From contig JAQICJ010000214.1 in NCBI GenBank assembly GCA_027858615.1, forward strand, positions 1 to 48,957: 48,957 nucleotides of DNA. The letters are read 5' to 3'. Positions 43,297 through 48,957 of this stretch are shown here, in pieces. Both the position numbers and the translations under genes were made by a program. The notes beneath the pieces are model-generated. The model worked only from the letters and a program-made list of their open reading frames with translations, did no database searches and was not told the DNA's origin. Origin of the DNA: Deltaproteobacteria bacterium (lineage in GTDB: Bacteria > Myxococcota_A > Polyangia > HGW-17). Each line of letters begins with the position of its first letter. Positions within the stretch are counted from its first letter, which is position 1.

Positions 43297-45036
43297 TCAA
43301 TTAAAACTCAAAGAAGCCTGTTCTTTACTGACACTGGTCTTTACGTTTTTCGGCAACTTCTTGGTGTAAACAATGGCTCTAGCGCCCTTCTTGGTAGTGA
43401 GAATCTTAATCTTGCGAATCTGTTTGTTTCCAACTTTATGATATCCTTTGGCCAATAGAAATTTGGCACCTTTGACATCAAAAACAACTCCCGCCGGATT
43501 TGCCAGCAAATAAAAACTTGTATCACTACTTTTTTTATCAAGAGTCAATGACAGATTGACCAACCTGCCCTTCTGAGAAACCTGTAAAGCTTTTTGGCCT
43601 GTAATTTTTGCTGTTTCTCCCGCTGGTTCTTTTGGGGAATTGCTTTTTTCTTCACTGCTTTTTTTCTCCTGTTTAGCAATTTTGTAGGTTTCTTTCTTCT
43701 TTTCTACTTCAATCCCCTGCAGCTCATGAGGTTCTCCCCTGCAAACAGTATCAATATTTTTTTGTTTGAAAGGCGGAGAAGCCATTTTATCGGGATTTGA
43801 ACCTACAGTTGCCCTGAAGTTCTGATGGACTTTCTTTTCACTTTTTCCAAATAATTTAATTCCCACCACTATGATGGCAATTACACCCAATCCCAGCAAA
43901 GCAAGCTTTATAATTCGGGGGTAAGCTCCATTTTCTTCCGAAAAAATAGGATAAGTATCGGAGTTTTCCTGGGGCGGGGGTGGATAAGCACTGTACACTC
44001 GCTTTAATTCCCTGCTTATTCGCTTGTTTTTACCCACTTCATCCTTCAAAAGAGCTTGATTAATTTGGCGGGGATAAGCAGGTTCAACTTCTTCAACCTG
44101 GGGTAGCGGATATCTTTCCTGTGATTGGTTTTCGGATATTGTTTCCTGGGGAGGAGGTAGAGGAAGGTCACTTACAGAATTTATTTTTTCTGAAACATTA
44201 TTGTCAAACTGGAATGAATTTCCGCTGGCCAGTGGTCTGGTCACCCCCGGATTGTTTTCAACTTTACTCTCAGCCAGAACTTCCAGATTTTCATCTTCAA
44301 GGTCATCTATTTCGATAATTGCTTCCTTGGTGGCTTTAGAGGTTGAAATTTCCAAAGGCCCTGTAATTTTACGGGCATTATTTTCCCCCCAGGAACTCAA
44401 AGACAATTCGATCCCCATTTTTATTCCGGGAACACCATTAGTCTGTTCAAAACTGAGCCAGGAAATCTTGCCTTTTTCCAGAAAAGACCCGTCGGCCATC
44501 TCAGCCTGAATATTTTTTCCTTTTTTTAAAAAAGGCAAGGCTACTGTAGCCACCATAAAAGAAGAAGAATAACCATTCAGCCCAGCTTTGATTCCGGGCA
44601 TATTTTCCATCTTCAAAGATAATCTTGGTGGATCAAGTGCCATGGCATCTTCAGGGAGTCGATTGAATTTTTGAAAATATTCAGCATTGGTATTATGAAC
44701 AGCAATTATTTTTCTGATCCTCAAAGCTTCTTCTTCTTGAAGATCCAAAAACCTGATCCCCATCCCAGCTGGAGGATCGCAATGGAGTGAACCATTTCTG
44801 ATCCAGGCAACAACACCTTCACTCATAACAGGTTCGGGAGAATCTCCCAGATGAAAAACACATTGAACCCTGGTACCAACGGGAGAAGGATAGGCCGTTT
44901 GAACAAAGATGCCGCCCTCACTGAGATCAAGCATGGAAAGAACCCTTGAGGGTCTTCCGTCGGAATGTTTGCACTCAACTGCCGCAACCAAAGGTACTCT
45001 TTGTGAATTGTTTTCTTTTTCTTTTGTCACAGCCAT
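43297..45036 (-). CDS. Two PilZ-type domains, TM segment and periplasmic AMIN-like domain
   Basis: A 579-residue protein. Residues about 13-115 form a PilZ domain of the TIGR02266 type (RVPLVAAVECK, LDLSEGGIF, GTRVQCVFHL, EGVVAWI, GMGIRFLDL). The first motif has one Arg instead of RxxxR, so c-di-GMP binding is uncertain. Residues about 140-215 are a second, weaker PilZ-like domain (GKISWLSFEQTNGVPGIKMGIEL). A Pro-rich linker leads to one TM segment (375-395, LALLGLGVIAIIVVGI), then a charged stretch and a C-terminal AMIN-like beta domain (about 490-579). It probably links cytoplasmic signalling to the cell wall. GGAGG 8 nt upstream fixes ATG 45036. Confidence 0.78.
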   Translation of the reverse strand: MAVTKEKENNSQRVPLVAAVECKHSDGRPSRVLSMLDLSEGGIFVQTAYPSPVGTRVQCVFHLGDSPEPVMSEGVVAWIRNGSLHCDPPAGMGIRFLDLQEEEALRIRKIIAVHNTNAEYFQKFNRLPEDAMALDPPRLSLKMENMPGIKAGLNGYSSSFMVATVALPFLKKGKNIQAEMADGSFLEKGKISWLSFEQTNGVPGIKMGIELSLSSWGENNARKITGPLEISTSKATKEAIIEIDDLEDENLEVLAESKVENNPGVTRPLASGNSFQFDNNVSEKINSVSDLPLPPPQETISENQSQERYPLPQVEEVEPAYPRQINQALLKDEVGKNKRISRELKRVYSAYPPPPQENSDTYPIFSEENGAYPRIIKLALLGLGVIAIIVVGIKLFGKSEKKVHQNFRATVGSNPDKMASPPFKQKNIDTVCRGEPHELQGIEVEKKKETYKIAKQEKKSSEEKSNSPKEPAGETAKITGQKALQVSQKGRLVNLSLTLDKKSSDTSFYLLANPAGVVFDVKGAKFLLAKGYHKVGNKQIRKIKILTTKKGARAIVYTKKLPKNVKTSVSKEQASLSFN

Positions 45037-45110
45037 ATTATTTTCCTCCAATTTATTGCTAACACAGGAAAATCAAAAAAGCCAAAAATCACCAAAAATA
45101 TGCAATTTTA

Positions 45111-45140
45111 GATTTATTTACAGCTATTTACAGCTATTTA
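45111..45140. repeat. Three tandem 10-mers of the TATTTA type
   Basis: GATTTATTTA followed by two copies of CAGCTATTTA. On the minus strand it reads TAAATAGCTG twice and TAAATAAATC, parallel to the TAAATAGTTC array at 13261-13290. It lies between the Cys-rich lipoprotein gene and the PilZ-AMIN gene. Confidence 0.6.
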
Positions 45141-45183
45141 CTTACCCTTTTTGAATTTTTGTAAGATTTGGTTAAGGGTTGAA

Positions 45184-45717
45184 CTATTCAGTTCCCGTTT
45201 CAGTGGAATCTTTGGTTACCGGAGTTGGGGTCTTTGAAGTTGAGGCTTTGTCTTTTTCGGCTACCGGCGAGGGACTGTTGCTGTTTTGTTTTTGAGGTTC
45301 ATCTTCACCTTTGACACATGAAACCAGTTGTTCGTCGGTTTTATCTTCCAAAACACATTTTACGCATTTTTTGAATTCACGTTTTTCGAAGGTTTTGCAT
45401 TTTTCATTGACTTCAGAGGTGCGAGCCAACTTGTCTTGGGCAAAAACCCCAACTTTGGCGCTGAATTCCAGACATTCCTTGAATTGATCACAGGAAGAGA
45501 AAACTTTGGCACAATTGACCGTTCCCTGAGTGTAACTCTTTTCAAAAGTTTTGCGACATAGCCTGATCTGCATCTTTTTTTTGCTTCCATAACCGGGAAG
45601 ACATTTGTTGATTTGACTATAAGCTTTTTCACAAGCTTTTTCTTTGGCATCGGTGCAGGAAAAACCTGCAAATAACAGGACACCGGCAAATAACATGGTT
45701 AAATGGCTGGTTTTCAT
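45184..45717 (-). CDS. Small Cys-rich lipoprotein
   Basis: A 177-residue lipoprotein (lipobox GFSC). The mature part has ten Cys in a helical-looking pattern (KACEKAYSQINKCLPG, IRLCRKTFEKS, VNCAKVFSSCDQFKECLEF, KCKTFEKREFKKCVKCVL), suggesting a disulfide-stabilised helical bundle. It ends in an about 45-residue disordered Ser/Thr/Pro tail. The last six codons and stop (GAAACGGGAACTGAATAG) contain the inverse of TTCAGTTCCCGTTTC, identical to the terminus of repeat copy C, so the C-terminus may be built from a relict repeat end. Confidence 0.68.
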   Translation of the reverse strand: MKTSHLTMLFAGVLLFAGFSCTDAKEKACEKAYSQINKCLPGYGSKKKMQIRLCRKTFEKSYTQGTVNCAKVFSSCDQFKECLEFSAKVGVFAQDKLARTSEVNEKCKTFEKREFKKCVKCVLEDKTDEQLVSCVKGEDEPQKQNSNSPSPVAEKDKASTSKTPTPVTKDSTETGTE

Positions 45718-46133
45718 TCTTCTCTCAAAAACAAATTACTTTTGATTAAGTACAAATCATCAATTTATATAGTGAATTATCCAAATTATGGTTAACCCGC
45801 ATCAGGATAGTTCAATTTGGATTATGTAGAATCAGAGATAACAACTTGAAAAAATCATAAAACAGATACATAAAGTTGCTTCTTGCCTGTATAATCAGAA
45901 ACTTCTTCCTCAGTAAAAACCCAATTGAGAAACAGTAACTGATAAAAACCTATATTAAAATCAGTTTTTTTCAAGAAAAATAAATACACCCCGTCGAAGT
46001 AATATTATCAAAAAAGTGAGAATTATTCTCAGAAAGAGATCTGAAGAATTTGCAAATTATTATAAAAAGACTAAAATCTCAGTGAAGAAATTAATAATCG
46101 GTCTTGTAAAATCACACCAAAATTTGGGATCAT
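45718..46133. other. AT-rich intergenic region
   Basis: No gene, tRNA or repeat is recognised in these 416 bases. They separate divergent genes and should hold both promoters. The last bases before ATG 46134 contain TTTGGGAT, a weak ribosome-binding site. Confidence 0.5.
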
Positions 46134-46568
46134 ATGGAAGAAATTAACAATCTCATCAGTAACAAATTATGGAACCAAGCTCTTGATTTACTTAAAGAAA
46201 AACTTGAAGCGAATCTGGATATCCCGGAAAAAATTAAAATTCTGAATACAATGGGCTTTGTAAATTACCAGTTGGGCCAATACGAAACTGCTCTGGAAAT
46301 TTGCCAGAGTGTTCTGGAGCTTGACCCGAAACATGCTTACGGGCATAAAGCCATGGGGACAATCCTGGCCAAAATTGGGAAAACAACTGAAGGAATCAAA
46401 CACCTGCTCACTTCAATCAAGCTGGCTCCTTCATTTTTTGATGCCTATCACGACCTGGCTTTGATTCTGATCAAAAACAAACGTCATGCAGAAGCTAAAA
46501 AGTGGGCCCAGCGAGCCTATCAACTCGATCCAATTCGAGGTGAGAAACTGGTGAAAAATTTTTATTGA
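46134..46568 (+). CDS. Tetratricopeptide-repeat protein
   Basis: A 144-residue all-helical protein with about three TPR units (ILNTMGFVNYQLGQYETALEICQSVLELDP, AYGHKAMGTILAKIGKTTEGIKHLLTSIKLAP, FDAYHDLALILIKNKRHAEAKKWAQRAYQLDP). There is no signal peptide, so it is probably a cytoplasmic scaffold. Partner unknown. It is convergent with the PBP1A gene, 53 bp apart. Confidence 0.85.
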   Translation: MEEINNLISNKLWNQALDLLKEKLEANLDIPEKIKILNTMGFVNYQLGQYETALEICQSVLELDPKHAYGHKAMGTILAKIGKTTEGIKHLLTSIKLAPSFFDAYHDLALILIKNKRHAEAKKWAQRAYQLDPIRGEKLVKNFY

Positions 46569-46621
46569 ATCTGAAAATGAAATTGGATTGGAAAGTGGGG
46601 AACAGCTTTGCAAACTAAGGT

Positions 46622-48957
46622 TTACTGCAATAAAATATCTTCGGGATTATTGTTTGCAGGAGATTTTGAACCATCATCAGGTTCAATTTCAGGTTCGATT
46701 TCAGGAAGGGGAGGCTCGGTTCCTTCCTGAAAATATTCTTTTATGGCACCTGATGTTCCGGGATGTACACCTTTTCCTGTTTTTGGATCGATCAATCGAG
46801 TTACTATTCCGGAAACAGGCTTGACTGTTTTAAAAGGATACCCCGGAAGAGATTTTATCATCTCCATAAAAATGGGAAGTGCTGTCTTTCCACCATATTC
46901 ATGTTTGCCCAAAGATTTGTGATCGTCAAAACCCACATATACACCGCAGACATAATCCGAAGTAAATCCCATGAACCAGGTATCCTTGGCCAAGTTAGTA
47001 GTTCCGGTTTTTCCTGCTACAAAACCCTTCAATTTTTTTGCTCTCCAGGCAGTTCCTTTTTTAACAACAGATCGCAGCAAGGAAGTCATCAGCCAGGCAG
47101 TTTGTCTGGTAAGAACTCTTTTGCCGGAATCGGCCGGCATGATTTCATTTCCCAGCTTTTTGATCAAACGGGGGGATCGATAAATACCCAAAGTTGGAAA
47201 AATTGTAAAGGCTGAAGTTAATTGGTACAAAGTTACTTCCGAGGAACCCAGAGCCAAACTTAAATCTTTGTGCAAAGGGGTCTTGACTCCGGCATTGCGA
47301 ACCAATTGTATTACCTTTTCAACACCGGTTTTTTTAAGAAGATGAACAGAAATACTATTAATGGATTTAGTCAGAGCGGTTCTAAAAGTAACCCGGCCGT
47401 AGAATTTGCCATGATTGCGGGGTATCCATTTCTGATAAACCTCGGGACCGTCATTGAGCATGGTAGCCGGAGTAAATTCTTTTGATTCCAGTGCTGTTGC
47501 ATAAATAAAAGGTTTGAACGAAGACCCTGGTTGTCTGAGGGCTGAAAGAGCCCGGTTGAAATCACCCATTTTCATGTGCATTCCCCCCACCATGGCCAAA
47601 ACATCTCCTGAGTCAACTTTAATCAACACCAAAGCCGCCTGGGGACCAAGCTTGACTCTCAAACGCAGAGGATAATCCTTGAATCCGCTTTTTCCCGCTA
47701 AAATAGAAACTCTGAATTCATCACCTGGCCTGATATACTTTTTGCTTTTTTTCTGATTTTTATATTTTACATTCCATTCATATCCTTCTGGGTAATACCT
47801 CTCCATTCCTTCTACAACAATTCCTTTGGATTTACCCAAATCGACAACTATCTTTCCCTTATGACGTCCATCAACCAGTCCCTTGTAAATTTTACCTGAC
47901 TGGAGCTTTACTTTTCCGGCAAGTTTCTTCAAATACTGCTTCTTTTTTTTGTTGGAAAAATGATGTTTGAGAGAGATAACCGACTGGCGCTTGTCATAAG
48001 CCTGCAAACCTTTTTCAACAGCTTTAACCGCCATATTCTGCAAATCAAGATCTATGGTTGTAGTAACTGAACTGGAACGGGGATCCAGATTTTTGTCTTT
48101 GATATATTGAGAAACAAAAGTTGAAATTCCGGGAGTTAGATCCCTGGTTGCGCTTTTTTGAATAATTTCTTTGAGTTTTTGTTTTTTCAACTTATCAGCT
48201 GTGGCAGTTGAAACAAAACCATTATTTACCATCTGGGTTAATACATAGTTCTGGCGTTGCTTGGCCCGCTTGGGGTGATTTAAAGGGCTGTTCAGCATGG
48301 GTCCTTTGGGCAAACCTGCCAAAAGAGCCGCCTGGGCCAAATTTATTTCCCAGGCATGTTTGTCAAAGAAAAAACGGGAAGCTTCTTCGACTCCGTATCT
48401 GCCATGGCCAAAATAGATCTCATTGAGATAAAGATGAAGAATTTTGCTTTTGGAAAGAGTTGCTTCCAATCGCCGTGCCAGTATAACTTCCTGAAATTTC
48501 CTTTTCAGAGTCCTTTCAGGAGTCAGCAGCAATCTTTTGACAACCTGCTGGGTAATTGTGGAACCGCCCTGTTTATACCTGCCCGCCCACATATTGACCC
48601 AGAAAGCGCGAATCATTCCGAAGTAATTAAGTCCCTGGTGTTTGAAAAAGGTGGAATCTTCGGCTGCTATTACAGCCTGAATAATATTTTTGGGTATTTT
48701 TTCCCAAGGGATTATTGTTCTTTTAATCTTCCCCAGACTTCCGATTAATTTTCCCTTGCGATCATAGATCATGACCTGTTGTTCCGGCTGGTAATTCTGG
48801 AGGGAATCAACAGAAGGCAGATCTGTTTCATAACTGTAATAAACAAAAAAACAGAAAATTATCAAAATTCCCAGAGCAATCAACCCAGCCAGACTCAAAC
48901 CGCCATAAAGTGCTGTTTTTTTATAGAAACTGAAAGATTTCCAGATTGAAGAGCCTT
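46622..48957 (-). CDS. Penicillin-binding protein 1A-like bifunctional murein synthase (5' end beyond window)
   Basis: Class A PBP that polymerises and cross-links peptidoglycan. The frame remains open to the right edge (translation upstream of TTG 48898 reads KSFSFYKKTALYGG), so the start lies outside. One TM segment (LSLAGLIALGILIIFCFFVYY) precedes the glycosyltransferase domain AAEDSTFFKHQG, GGSTITQQVVKRLLL and LNEIYFGHGRYGVEEAS. The transpeptidase domain has the active-site S-x-x-K in QPGSSFKPF, S-x-N-type KSINSIS and KTGTT. The C-terminus is acidic and Pro-rich. No other division genes are adjacent. Confidence 0.95.
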   Translation of the reverse strand, partial: GSSIWKSFSFYKKTALYGGLSLAGLIALGILIIFCFFVYYSYETDLPSVDSLQNYQPEQQVMIYDRKGKLIGSLGKIKRTIIPWEKIPKNIIQAVIAAEDSTFFKHQGLNYFGMIRAFWVNMWAGRYKQGGSTITQQVVKRLLLTPERTLKRKFQEVILARRLEATLSKSKILHLYLNEIYFGHGRYGVEEASRFFFDKHAWEINLAQAALLAGLPKGPMLNSPLNHPKRAKQRQNYVLTQMVNNGFVSTATADKLKKQKLKEIIQKSATRDLTPGISTFVSQYIKDKNLDPRSSSVTTTIDLDLQNMAVKAVEKGLQAYDKRQSVISLKHHFSNKKKKQYLKKLAGKVKLQSGKIYKGLVDGRHKGKIVVDLGKSKGIVVEGMERYYPEGYEWNVKYKNQKKSKKYIRPGDEFRVSILAGKSGFKDYPLRLRVKLGPQAALVLIKVDSGDVLAMVGGMHMKMGDFNRALSALRQPGSSFKPFIYATALESKEFTPATMLNDGPEVYQKWIPRNHGKFYGRVTFRTALTKSINSISVHLLKKTGVEKVIQLVRNAGVKTPLHKDLSLALGSSEVTLYQLTSAFTIFPTLGIYRSPRLIKKLGNEIMPADSGKRVLTRQTAWLMTSLLRSVVKKGTAWRAKKLKGFVAGKTGTTNLAKDTWFMGFTSDYVCGVYVGFDDHKSLGKHEYGGKTALPIFMEMIKSLPGYPFKTVKPVSGIVTRLIDPKTGKGVHPGTSGAIKEYFQEGTEPPLPEIEPEIEPDDGSKSPANNNPEDILLQ

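Noticed and set aside
45184-45717. Fusion of the Cys-rich lipoprotein with a full repeat copy
   Set aside because: Only the 16-base terminus matches; the rest of the disordered tail shows no similarity to copies A-D.

Overview
The window looks like chromosomal DNA of a Gram-negative, AT-rich bacterium. Many short lipoproteins with a lipobox Cys, a LolB-like lipoprotein, Cys-rich repeat lipoproteins, a MopE-like Asp/Cys metal-binding tail, PilZ proteins, and the pairing of HPr kinase with RapZ, HPr and enzyme I point to the former Deltaproteobacteria/Myxococcota neighbourhood. That placement is inference. No rRNA, tRNA, CRISPR array or intact transposase was seen.

Layout. 1-134 holds the 5' end of an unknown minus-strand gene and 292-2850 a glucan phosphorylase. 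2906-4070 is a GNAT/YciO pair. 4413-9711 is the translation/transcription operon rimP-nusA-infB. 10375-15922 carries envelope and housekeeping genes (M23 peptidase lipoprotein, Cys-rich/FG-GAP lipoprotein, rlmH, rsfS, Nudix, AI-2E-type permease, thioredoxin-like lipoprotein). 16064-17284 is a three-module Cys-rich lipoprotein, followed by a decayed mobile-element stretch and a low-GC membrane protein of an uncharacterised family. 18976-24306 is the operon hprK-rapZ-ptsH-ptsI-prsW. 24768-30300 holds plus-strand genes (PilZ, lipoprotein, nuclease-like protein plus K+ channel, GNAT plus amino-acid racemase). 30409-41554 is a long minus-strand run of envelope genes (VanW, plsC, xseA, LolB-like, degenerate Fic, M14 peptidase, UshA-like, Nudix, thioesterase). 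41649-48957 has an unknown lipoprotein, a PilZ-PilZ-TM-AMIN protein, a Cys-rich lipoprotein, a TPR protein and a PBP1A cut by the right edge.

The most notable observations are these. (1) hprK is interrupted by an in-frame TGA. The frame stays open for 30 more codons that read like the normal family C-terminus and end in an ATGA overlap with rapZ. (2) A family of about 160-bp intergenic repeats has terminal inverted repeats, TA flanks, two terminal-repeat subtypes and a terminator-like hairpin whose arms covary between copies. (3) A recurring module, ATAACCCCGTTA followed within 0-11 nt by GGTTTTTTT, occurs three times. (4) A Fic-fold protein has lost the catalytic His and most of the anion loop. 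(5) A single-pass protein joins two PilZ-type domains to a predicted periplasmic AMIN-like domain.
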